Part shown: positions 1-9,449 of the stretch, piece by piece
How the letters are laid out: each line of letters opens with the position of its first letter
How positions within the stretch are numbered: position 1 is the first letter of the stretch
NCBI GenBank assembly: GCA_948567375.1
Contig: OX419757.1
Span: 21,638,001-21,702,000, forward strand
Reading direction: 5' to 3'
From: Lunularia cruciata
Taxonomy: Eukaryota > Streptophyta > Marchantiopsida > Lunulariales > Lunulariaceae
Length of the DNA: 64,000 bases
Made by a program: the position numbers and the translations under genes
The notes under the pieces: model-generated
The model's input: the letters and a program-made list of their open reading frames with translations, nothing else
Database searches by the model: none
Told to the model about the DNA's origin: nothing

Positions 1-47
1 AAGACCCCATCAAGTGGTATAAGAGAGAGACAAAAGAGGTAAAATAG
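1..47 (-). repeat. Dispersed short repeat R, copy 1
   Basis: This is the left-most of five copies of a short repeat with the core GAAGACCCCATCAAG, followed by a purine-rich AGAGAGACAAAAGAGGTAAAAT stretch. It has the same orientation as the copies at 962 and 3121, and is inverted relative to those at 6821 and 6903. It is cut by the window edge, so its true end is unknown. It lies about 170 bp from reverse-transcriptase-family coding remnants. Confidence 0.6.
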
Positions 48-217
48 GACTTGGCTCCAATAGTATTTTATGAGAAATGTGCACTACCACACCTAAGAAA
101 TCCAAACTATGCAAGTCGTAAGGTCTACAAACTATTGGAGCATTTGAAGAAGCATCACCTAGTGTGATTGCTCTCCTATGAATTGCACCAGCCTATAGTT
201 TCTTTAGTGGACACATG

Positions 218-466
218 CTATCTAAAGTATCCTACAAAGTATGAGAGTGAGAGTGGTACACCTTGATGTCTAATATGAAAAGCTCTCGCACACTCCTTAA
301 CAAATGTATCAAACAACTTGTCCATAGTTCCATATAACTCCAAGGCTAAAGGAACAAAGAGGTGACCTTGTTGTATACCCATATAATTGGAGACCTTGCT
401 AGTTATTATTATGCTCACCGTCCATCCAAGGAATGAGTAATCACTCCTACCAAAATTGCATCCCAT
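218..466 (-). pseudogene. Reverse-transcriptase-family C-terminal remnant
   Basis: The 82-residue open stretch contains FVPLALELYGTMDKLFDTF, close to FVPLAIENFGHIHPHYGG in the plus-strand remnant at 4780-5760. In plant non-LTR-type RT proteins, as I know the family, this motif lies in the C-terminal domain after the polymerase, followed by a region with conserved His and Tyr-Phe-Arg; RHQG and SYFVGYFR are seen here. No polymerase motif is visible upstream on this strand, so this is a fragment. The family assignment is from memory of motifs, not a search. Confidence 0.4.
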
Positions 467-961
467 GTAGGGTTTGTAACCACAACATCTACTCCTGTTT
501 CTTGATTATTTTGAACTAAGTATAAGTCTGCTCTCACAAGTGTTGTTTGTAAAACATACACATGTTCTCTCCAAGCAAACTATCCACTCTTTTGTACCAT
601 AGCAAACAATTTATCCATGTTTGCATCAAGGGTAATTATCCTCTACCTTTAATAAAGCCATATGATAACAAAATATTCATTCTTTTTGTGCCATACCATA
701 TCCTATAGCCATGATTCCATGATTCCATCACGGGTAGCTATACTCTAGCTTCCATAAAAGACACCATATCTTGTTAAGTCTAATATAAAATCACACCCAC
801 AAGTGTATAATGAAAATGCACTTGAGTGTATCAAATCCAATATGAATCTAAATATTATGGAGAAAATAACAGGCGCAAATAAATAAAAAATAACAACAAC
901 AACTTTGGTGTTTAGAATCAGAAAAAGAGAAAAGCCTACACTTAGGATAACAAGACGAATT
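467..961. other. Non-coding, no feature recognised
   Basis: AT-rich sequence with short near-duplicated phrases (for example ccatgattccatgattccat near 709-728). No coding family, tRNA or element end was recognised. Confidence 0.5.
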
Positions 962-985
962 GGAAGACCTCATCAAGCCGTCCTG
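962..985 (-). repeat. Dispersed short repeat R, copy 2
   Basis: Contains GGAAGACCTCATCAAGCCGT, matching the core of repeat R with one change. It marks the left border of the CpG-rich island that runs to about 3120, where copy 3 lies. Confidence 0.55.
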
Positions 986-1056
986 TCTACAATCCACTAT
1001 ATAGCGGAACTCGGAAGCGCCTGTTGCGGTTCATTGTACCGTAACTTCTTCAGCCA

Positions 1057-1153
1057 GACTATGCAACCAATACAGAAAACTTGCCCTGATAAGTATTGGT
1101 TGCATAGTCCCAATACTGATCAGTTTTCAGTAAATTCATGGCAAGTTTTCTGT
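1057..1153. repeat. Interlocked perfect inverted repeats
   Basis: GACTATGCAACCAATAC at 1057-1073 is perfectly inverted at 1093-1109 (17-bp arms, 19-nt loop). ACAGAAAACTTGCC at 1072-1085 is perfectly inverted at 1140-1153. A 10-bp palindrome ACTGATCAGT lies at 1115-1124. The two arm pairs interlock, so the two hairpins would compete in a single strand. Confidence 0.85.
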
Positions 1154-2230
1154 TTGCGCAACTGCTATAGATCCTGGTCCGGGGTTTTACAATCAGGGAT
1201 CTCTTCGATCTTTCATGAACATTTCTAAGTGACGTGTAGATCTGGGGAGATTTAAGACTTGGTATCACTGTGCTTGCGTCTTGAAAGTGTCGAAACACGG
1301 CCGACTATGACAAGCATAGCGCTGTAAAATCTGGCAGTGTACAGAAAACATGCAATTATTCCTACCTCTATCACCGTGCACCACAATCAGGCATCTATGA
1401 ATCTGCACTTGCTAGTTGTGAGTTCTACATTTCAAACCGGTTCCGACCCTATTTCTCGAAGCTCTCTCCTCAAAAAGAGCTGGCCAAAAAGTAGCCTAAC
1501 GTATCTACAGTCGGTGATTTGAACGGGCTTATCTGCAATTACCACAAGTTTAAAATCTGCTTTACGTTAGTTCCCCTCTATACAAGTGCCCCACGATGAT
1601 GGGACATCGTGAGTTAACCAGTGGATTTCGAGTTGCTCCGGTCGGAGCATATTACAGAAGATCAATTTACAGAATGTACGTTTGGATTGAGTGTCATGGA
1701 GTTCACAATTGAAAGAACTCTCAACAACAGCGTAGATACTCAAGCCGACTGCTGCCTTGTAATTTTTAGAGATCCGTAGAATTCGCAGTTTCATAGCGAA
1801 TTCAGGGGGTAAGAGTATACTTGAAAATGCCGAGTCCTCCTCAACCACATCAGAAACAAACAGGTGGTAGAATTCTATGGCCACCAGTAATATTCGTCAA
1901 TCTAGAGATAGGCTTGCAGAAGACGATGTCAAGCAGACTTGTAGATTCAAGGTGAAGGATGAGACAACGATGCAGCACTCGATTGTAGCGTAATGGTGAA
2001 ATATATAGTAGGTTGCTGTGGGATAAATCTTGCTCGTGACTCTAAAATTCAGACCGGAAACGAAATAGCGCAAATCGAGCTTCCACGGAAGCTCATAATG
2101 AGCTTAAGCAGCATGCTTAATTTAGCCCTTGGGCCGCGAAGGAATTTCATGCACAAAACTGTTAGTAGATTTTCTTCATTACCTGGTCAATCGGGATAGT
2201 CAAAATATACCAGAAGAAACATAACGAATT

Positions 2231-2250
2231 GGGATTTGGATCCAAATCCC
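2231..2250. repeat. Perfect 20-bp palindrome
   Basis: GGGATTTGGATCCAAATCCC equals its own reverse complement over all 20 bases and is centred on a GGATCC. It lies inside the CpG-rich island, with no gene next to it. Confidence 0.9.
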
Positions 2251-2335
2251 GACTCGATATTCATCTCCAGATTGTCTGAACTCAAAGCAAGAATCGGTGC
2301 AGGATGATCGTTGCCTGTTGTAAGAAGAGCTAAAT

Positions 2336-2417
2336 GAGCTAAAGTAACTGTTACACAAGGGAAAAAGGCGACCGAGTAGGAAAAATGAAGGATTACTAAA
2401 GTAACTATTACACAAGG
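2336..2417. repeat. Direct repeat, two copies about 60 bp apart
   Basis: CTAAAGTAACTGTTACACAAG near 2338 recurs as CTAAAGTAACTATTACACAAG near 2397. GTAACtGTTAC is itself an imperfect palindrome. Between the copies lies GGCGACCGAGTAGGAAAAAT (2367 on), which matches the flank of repeat R copy 4 on the opposite strand. Confidence 0.75.
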
Positions 2418-3120
2418 GGTGGAATAACTGGCAACTCTGGATTGTCCAACGTATTCGGATGCGGTGCACGAGATTCCTCAGATTTCCATACCTCAATCAT
2501 GAAGTCAATGCATCGCACGTATATTCGAATCCGTATTAAGACGAGATGAACAGGTCCAATAGTGAACGCTGGTATCAACCTTGAATGCCCACGTGGCGAT
2601 CAAGCCTACTGCTGCCATAAACACGACGACCATATCCTTCCATCTATTGTATGGAATCCAATACAATTCTTCAACGTGTTTAATGGGAAGAAGCACCTTG
2701 AGTCTGCTGGTCGAACATGATCAGGCGCTTCACTCGTCACTCAAGTCAGACGGCATTCACGTTGATGTAAAGATGATCTACTACTCCAGGTTACGCGGTT
2801 ACGAGGGGGGCGGTGGAATGTTTACGACTGTGACGGCTAAAAAAGAATCAGTCAGGTTCACGTCCTAAGAGTTTGGTTAACCCGGTACACTACCCAGGGC
2901 ACCGGACCGACAAGTCTACAAGGCCCTGAGAGAACTGAAGCAGGCTTGCCTTTCAAGTGTAGATTTTGAAAGTCTCATCAATTCCGGGACACTTTGACCC
3001 CTTCGTTTCTTTCTGCACGCCAATGTATTCTGGATTATCCCTTCCGTCCTTCAGCGTCGTTGGTAAGTAACATAAATAGGAGGAAAGGAGACCCGCGTAG
3101 GATCATACGAACGATGGCGA

Positions 3121-3176
3121 TGGGAAGATCCCATCAAATCCGTACAAGGAAATAAACACAAGAGGTAAAATGGGGT
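3121..3176 (-). repeat. Dispersed short repeat R, copy 3
   Basis: GGGAAGATCCCATCAAATCC, then a GTACAAGG and an AAGAGGTAAAATGGGG segment. It is the inverted counterpart of copies 4 and 5 at 6821-6970. Upstream, GACCCGCGTAGGA near 3092 also has its counterpart beside copy 4 (TCCTACGCGGTCG). Copy 3 and copies 4/5 therefore form an inverted pair around 3.1-7.0 kb. Confidence 0.7.
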
Positions 3177-3267
3177 TACAATATAATTATCATCACGAAT
3201 TACAATGCATAAACATTACTAAGATGAAGGCGACCGGCATAATATAACAAGAAGGATTTAATCACAG

Positions 3268-3270
<3 letters not shown>

Positions 3271-3320
<50 letters not shown>
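3271..3320. repeat. (TA)25 microsatellite
   Basis: Fifty consecutive bases of alternating TA with no interruption. Confidence 0.97.
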
Positions 3321-3321
<1 letters not shown>

Positions 3322-4779
3322 GGGAAGTATCTGAAATTGGTAAAATTGATTCTTTATCTCATTTGGTAAAAAGTAACGAGGAAGAGTTTACTCCTTGTCC
3401 TAGTTTCTTATCGAGTTTTGTGGAAATAAGATTTATTCCCAACTAGTACTCCACGTGAGCATTCACCTAGATTTGATTCATTTCACTTTCATTCTTTCCC
3501 TAAGTTATGAAATTTACCTTATTCGACATCTTTTAATATTTCCTTTGGATTGTTTTCATTTATTTTTCTTATATTCAATTTAGAATTTTATTTAGCTCAA
3601 ATAGATACAAAATTCAATTAAATATTATAAATTTGACCAAATTTGTACTCTACCTTCAACATTCTTATAAAAGTATGATTGTGAAATCTAATGATATATT
3701 CTCCATAAACGTATAGTGCCAATTGCTCCACAGGCTATTCGTTTAGACTGGGTAGACTGTACAGTGCATTTCAGCAAACCTGAGCAAGCAGAAGGAGAAG
3801 GAACCGAGCCAAAGAATATACCCGAACGAAAAAGTTGAGAGTACTCGGCACCAAAAACAAGAAGAAGCACAAAGCCACGAAACAAATGCAAAACTCTACG
3901 CCAAATAAAAACAAAGAAAGCAAGCAAGGTCAAACTAAATACATTCATGCTTGAACTATACGATAAAACTCTTGTAGAGATTTATATAGTAGAAATTGTA
4001 AATGGGAGATAGTGTTTTAGCAAAAGCGCTCAAGACATAGTGAAGATAAGATTGGGGACGTGGCCAAGTAGGAGGGGACTGGATCTCCTTTAGACCCATC
4101 TTCATGGATATCATCGATAAGGCTGTTGGGGTCGTAAGCACTGCTGTCCTCACACCAGCGGATCGATGTGTGAGTGGAGGTGCATTGCGGGGTGATATTG
4201 GAGGTTGCAGATCTGCACTCCTTGCCTCTCCCATGTCCTTTCTAGTGTATTTCCACATTATTTTGGTTTTTCAATTTGTTTCTATCTATTTTTTCCGTTA
4301 TTTGTGCTAGATGTTCTATGTTTTAGCTATCTGCTATTTTTTGTTCCCTTGGTTTTGAGTGTCTCCATAGTAGACCACCCTACAATGCCTCCACTTTGCT
4401 AGTGGGCACGGATAGCTAAAACTACTACATAGGCAAGGCTCTTCATCTACCACCCTATACCCCATATGCACATTTAGGGAGTAGACCCTATTGTCAACTC
4501 TTTCAGCATACTATTATTGTGGCCCAAGTGCTCTATGTTTCACCTCCGGTCCTTTGCCATGTCCCTCGCCCTACCAAGAAGAGGATCCTACCTTGGTTAA
4601 TTCTCCCATGGAGGATCCCACACAATAGCCTCCTCCCCCTACCATAGTCCCTTCCCATACCTCTACAGACCTACAATCACTATAGGATTAGCACTCCTCC
4701 TTATTAGGACCATGTACACTCCACAGTTATTAGAGGAGTGGTGTAAACTATAGATAGCCCTACTCATAACCACATGAGG
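3321..4779. other. Mostly non-coding; degenerate element sequence
   Basis: Very AT-rich to about 3700, then a purine-rich stretch (3720-3940) similar in character to 6190-6700. From about 4100 the plus strand may hold 5' parts of the RT-family remnant that is recognisable from 4780, but no motif could be assigned. Confidence 0.4.
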
Positions 4780-5760
4780 ATGTGGTCTCATATTACAAGT
4801 GACCATTGCAACAATAGCTTTTATGGGTATATGGGGCCTTGTTGCCCCCTGCTTAGCCGACATGTTCTTACAACATGTTCATTCTTTTCTATTGGCACCT
4901 ATCACAATAGTGGACTCAAGTACCCATGCCTTTCAAATTTATGTACAGTTGGCTTGTGACCTTTTACCAGGGCCTTGCACACACAACACTTCCAAAATTG
5001 CCAACTTTGTTTCACTAGACTCAAAGAAGATTCAGGTAGACATTAGTGAATCTATTCACACCCACACCCTCACCAACATCCTCACTAATGCACAATTATT
5101 TGACAAAGTTAGGATTCTTTCTTATGGAGTGAGAGGCTCCGGAGCTTGGCTCCATGCCTCCCCTTTAATAGAGGATAGTTTTTTAGGTTTGAGGAGTTCT
5201 CCACTGCACTTCATCTACATCTAGGTCTCCCTCATCCGGCCTTGCTAGGGCTCGCATACTAGTAGTGTGCTTGTGGTTTCACTTATGACACACAAGGCAT
5301 ACATTTATTATGATGTATTATTGGAGGAGAGCCCACTAGAGTTCATGATACCAACCAAGATATAGTAGCTTAGCTCGTCCAATCTACAAGATCTCAAGTA
5401 TAGATTGATTGGTGGTTGGACTTACCAAGACTACCCCCACCTCGGGTGAGAGCATATATTGTTACATTCATAAACGGTCAACAGTTTTTGGATGATGTGG
5501 TGTTTGCAAATCCCCTAGGAGCATCGATACTAGCACGAGTGATCATCCAAGTAGGAGCAACAGTGACCACCATAGCTCAAGGAAAGGAAGATAATTTTGC
5601 AACTCAGCTTGCCTCCAATACTTTTGTTCCTTTGGCTATAGAGAATTTTGGGCACATTCATCCCCATTATGGCGGACTGCTTAGGGCAGTAGCACAAGGC
5701 TCCTTACAGAGTAGAGGGGCAAAGGCCATCTCCCAAGTCATGCTCACCTCCTACTTTTGA
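4780..5760 (+). pseudogene. Reverse-transcriptase-family C-terminal pseudogene
   Basis: Two open pieces in order, 4799-5224 and 5416-5760, with stops and a frame change between them. The first holds FVSLDSKKIQVDISESIH, then RILSYGVRGSGAWLHASP; the second holds DVVFANPLG, QGKEDNF and FVPLAIENFGHIHP. I recognise this order from the C-terminal half of plant non-LTR-type RT proteins (RILS-x4-GxGAWL, then a V-x-ADP-like segment, then FVPLAIE). The polymerase motifs would lie upstream and are not visible. The family is named from memory; the homology to the minus-strand piece at 218-466 is seen directly. Confidence 0.5.
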
Positions 5761-6804
5761 CAGTAAATCTCCGTCACATTACAACACTCTCAAGCTTGGG
5801 TCTTCATAGATGGGCAGTAGTAGTAGGAGTGCCCATTGGTATAGAGCACTCCCCCTCACCTACTAGATATACCATTAAAGGAGCTCTATCACATAGTACA
5901 CCAGTAGTTTTCTAGTTAATTTTTAGCTGGTGGAGTTGAGGTCCTGGTTTTGCTTTGGTTTGTGTCTCTTGGGTTCCTTTTACACTCCTTGGTGCTTTGT
6001 ACTCCTTTTCTCATTCCTATTGTTGTGTGTGATTATTACATGGTAGATGGCGTGAAGGAGTACTAGAAATAATAATCTGATCAATCAATCACTTGGAGTC
6101 TATGAACGCATTGTCAGTGCATTGGCCTCTGCTCCGACCATAGCAGCCGAAACATAGGCTAGTCATAGTCTTGATCTTATAATGCAATAGAATACTTTTT
6201 TATTTTTAGAAGCGGATCGGAGCCAAAAGGCTGCATAAAAGATGAGCAGCGAAAGCAGGTGAAGTACAAAGGGTACAGAGCCTGACAGGAAGAGGACAGA
6301 GCCGAGGAGGAGGAAGAAGGAGCCGCAGCCAAAGAACAGACAGAACAGAAAACCAGTGAAGAGATAAAACCCGAAGACAAGGGCTAGCATGAGAGAAACA
6401 TTTAGGAGAGATGAAGGAAAAACAAAAGCAATGATAGACAAGGAAAAATGGTGGCGGGCAAGAGAAATGAGGACGGGAAAAGAAGACAGAAATACACCGG
6501 CAAAGAGGCCGGGAGGGAGAGGAAGATCAGAGCCCGGGAAGGAGAGATGTCAAAGCCAGCACGGCGGATTGAGGCAAGGAGTACGGCCCACTAGAGACTA
6601 GAGGAGACACGCAAAGAACGATGAGAGGAGCGGTCCAAAAGTAGGGAGTAGAAAGAAGGGGCGAACTGGAAGCAAGACGCAAGGATCAAAGAGGAAAAAG
6701 ACCGGGGAAGGTAGGAAGCTATAGTAGAACACTTCTTAAGTTACTGACAGCCACACCGACCATTCTACAAAACGGTTTAGCAGCTAGTAACATAACCAAT
6801 CTAA
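5761..6804. other. 3' flank and purine-rich non-coding stretch
   Basis: 5761-6170 may be the 3' untranslated part of the RT-family remnant (T-rich, ending near AATAATAATCTGATC). 6190-6720 is strongly A/G-biased on the plus strand and richer in CpG than its surroundings (gccgaggaggaggaagaagg, gagcccgggaagg). Open frames here reflect the purine bias and resemble no protein. Confidence 0.45.
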
Positions 6805-6826
6805 GGGGCTAGGGGGGTCTAGCCCC
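6805..6826. repeat. GC-rich hairpin with G-tract loop
   Basis: GGGGCTAG at 6805-6812 and CTAGCCCC at 6819-6826 form a perfect 8-bp stem around a GGGGGT loop. It directly adjoins repeat R copy 4. Confidence 0.85.
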
Positions 6827-6901
6827 ATTTTACCTTTCTTGTCTCTCCCTTGTACGGCTTGATGGGGTCTTCCCCTCCTTCGTTTTTCCTACGCGGTCGC
6901 C
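6821..6901 (+). repeat. Dispersed short repeat R, copy 4
   Basis: CTTGTCTCTCCCTTGTACGG, then CTTGATGGGGTCTTCCCC, then a CCTACGCGGTCGC end. This is the longest copy and the reverse complement of copies 1-3. It is followed directly by copy 5, making a tandem pair. Confidence 0.75.
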
Positions 6902-6902
6902 T

Positions 6903-6970
6903 TTTATCTTGTCTCACCCTTGTGCGGCTTGATGGGGCCTTCCCATCCTTCATGTTTCTTCCGCGGTCGT
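6903..6970 (+). repeat. Dispersed short repeat R, copy 5
   Basis: Tandem duplicate of copy 4: CTTGTCTCACCCTTGTGCGG, CTTGATGGGGCCTTCCCATC and CCGCGGTCGTC. Period is about 80 bp. Confidence 0.75.
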
Positions 6971-8283
6971 CTTTTTCTCTACAAATCTAAGGGTCTCTGC
7001 ACATTAATACTCTAATGTTTATTACTCTATTGTTCAAATGTTTATTATGGTCCAAACCTAGATGATCGTTTAAGAGCTATAATTTTGACAATAAGGAATG
7101 TGTCATTATTTACTTTGTTAGAGTTTTATAATGTTTTTTAGTAAATTTTACCAAATTGAAAAATGGTTGATATTCTTTTTAGATAACTATGTATAATGAG
7201 ATTTTGAAAAGTAAGTAGACTATATAATTTTGGTATTTCAAAATCTATTTCTTTATAATTTTTATTATCTATTTATTTCTCATTTCTCACAAGTGAATTT
7301 AGTCTTGTATATCAGGTGTCAATTGTCAAAATACACTAGTATAGCAATAGTGCCCAAAGGCTTGCGCTTATGGTAAAAATAATTTTTATAGGAAAAATGG
7401 AATATTCAAGTTGTGATACCCAATATTGACTAAGAAAAGATATAAATATAAGTGATATGGGTAAAAATGACAAGAATTTAACTTCTTGGGCAGGAACCAC
7501 GCGCATAAAAAGGAAGGGTCACCTTGTATCACACAGTATGGCCAATAGAAAATTAAAGTAATCACTTTCACTACAAGTAAATTCTAAATTAATCTCGGTG
7601 ATTCACTTGACCAGCTACTTCACTACAAAGACATCAACTCCAAAGGATGTATCAAAAGGTAAAAACTCCAAGGGCTTCATTGCGTTAGCAATAGTATTTG
7701 CCTTTGTGTTTTGTGATACTTTCAATACTACAACTTATTCTTGATATGTCAAGGCATTGCTTCGCTCCTTCAAAACCTCAAGGATCATAGATCCCAATCA
7801 AGTACAAATGTTTCTCTACTTAAGCACATGTGTTCTTACTACAAAGTTCCTTTCCCCAACTCTAACAAAGACAATCACCAATACTCAAAATTAAGGCAAC
7901 AATAACAAAGAGCTTTTGGCTCTTTTGAGGTATTGTAGTTAAAGGAAGGAATGAATGAATATTTACACTTGGTCAAAACCTTAAATAGTTTCTCTGTACT
8001 CTAAATTGAATGTATCTAATGGTTGAGGAAAGCCAAAGATCTTGGCTCATCTTCACTATTCATTAAAAATCTTATTTTTTTCTTATCTTATCTACTCACA
8101 TGAAGGTTAATTTGAGCACCGTACATGTAGAAGACCAAGGAGAGAACTAACAAAATGGAATATTAGAGTAGAAGATAACATTGGAACATTCAAATGAGGG
8201 AAACTCCACATGCCTAGCTTGAGCTCAAGCTTTGGTATTTATCGATAACCTAGGTATAAGGTTCCCAAGAAGCTAGTTCTAGC
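6971..8283. other. AT-rich non-coding, ending in an LTR fragment
   Basis: No coding family recognised. 8110-8283 resembles the LTR piece at 20799-20960: both carry a block like CCAAGGAGAGAA, then GAGxGAAACTC, CATGCCTAG/CATG, then TTGGTATTTAT and AAGGTTCxCAAGAA. On the minus strand this reads as a TATA-like AAATACC followed by a 5' LTR end. The copy runs into the assembly gap. Confidence 0.5.
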
Positions 8284-8483
8284 NNNNNNNNNNNNNNNNN
8301 NNNNNNNNNNNNNNNNNNNNNNNNNNNNNNNNNNNNNNNNNNNNNNNNNNNNNNNNNNNNNNNNNNNNNNNNNNNNNNNNNNNNNNNNNNNNNNNNNNNN
8401 NNNNNNNNNNNNNNNNNNNNNNNNNNNNNNNNNNNNNNNNNNNNNNNNNNNNNNNNNNNNNNNNNNNNNNNNNNNNNNNNNNN
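8284..8483. other. Assembly gap, exactly 200 N
   Basis: Two hundred undetermined bases, probably a scaffold gap of arbitrary size. It interrupts an LTR-like repeat. Open frames across it are meaningless. Confidence 0.99.
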
Positions 8484-9440
8484 GATTGAAAGCTTTATCT
8501 GTGCAAGTTTCATACACTTGCAAGGTATGATATTTGATCATGGTTGTAGGATTTTTGTTTATTGTGGGAGTTCTAAAAATTAAATATTCATGTAATTAGC
8601 AAAGAATTATGCATTTCTATCAAGCCAATATTTGGTAGCAAATGTATAATGGTGGATGGTAAAACTGTTTTGCATTTTGTATCCCATATTTTGTTATTTT
8701 TAAGATTAAGAAACAGTATTTAGAGTTTATGAGGTTTGTAATAAAGTTCCTACATTATGATATCATTTTAGATCTTCCTTGGCCTTGAACATCATAAGGT
8801 TCAATTTGATTGGACCCAACAACAAATTAAAGTTCAATACCAAGGTAAGTTGTATCAGTTAGGTTATTGTAGTATCATGAAAATTCAACATTTTTTTGTT
8901 GTGTTATTTTTTTTCTAACTTATTGTAAAGAGAAGAGTGGAATTCCTTCCTTTTCATGAAGATATACCTCAAAACTCTATTTTGGGTGAAGATTGAGTTC
9001 TTTATAAGATATTTATCTTTGCAAGACCAACATCTTCACAAAGGACAACTATAGTTTTCAATGAATATGAAGAACCCTCTTCCAAGATGAATATCTTCCA
9101 AAGAACCCAATCTTGTTTTGGAAGACCCTTTGGCTTGTCTTTTGAATATACAAAGCATTTTTGGAAGAGTAAGAAGAATCTTTGGTGAAGAGGAACCAAT
9201 GATATCAAAATTAGGAACATGCAAAGATTGCCTCAAAGTAAGCTCACACAAGTGGAGAGAAATAGGTGACTGAATACCATTGAAAGCAAGAGAGAAGAAA
9301 GACCTATAAACTTGGAATTTCTGCAATGGGGAGTGTTTTTGTAAATCTTCAATCTTCCAATCTTCCATATTTTTGCTTCTTGCATGAATGAAGAGAGCGT
9401 GAGTATGAAAAAGGATTGAGAGTCAATTTGTGTGGAGAGC
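8484..9440. other. Non-coding; short GAAGAxx-rich phrases
   Basis: 9050-9210 has recurring phrases such as TTTTGGAAGA and CTTTGGTGAAGAGGAAC, similar to the minisatellite at 15150-15500. No protein family is recognised on either strand. Confidence 0.4.
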
Positions 9441-9449
9441 AATCAGCAA

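Larger units (their letters stand above)
986..3120. other. CpG-rich, non-coding island
   Basis: Base composition shifts here to a near-balanced mix with frequent CpG (cggaagcgcc, ggccgcgaagg, gcaccggaccgacaag), while most of the window is AT-rich and CpG-poor. Open frames are short and none resembles a known protein. The island lies between two copies of repeat R (962 and 3121) and contains a partial third (2367-2392). A plastid or mitochondrial insertion, or an unmethylated low-copy segment, would fit the composition. Nothing in the sequence itself decides between them. Confidence 0.5.

Noticed and set aside
1257-1275. LTR primer binding site (TTGGTATCACTGTGC)
   Set aside because: Matches tRNA-Met PBS for only eight bases, and no LTR end or element coding lies beside it.
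6163-6441. Hydrophobic minus-strand frame resembling a membrane protein
   Set aside because: It arises from the purine-rich plus strand; no conserved motif, and the same effect is seen at 3688-3948.
8239-8541. Two minus-strand frames of 87-100 residues
   Set aside because: They are mostly the 200-N gap and have no sequence meaning.
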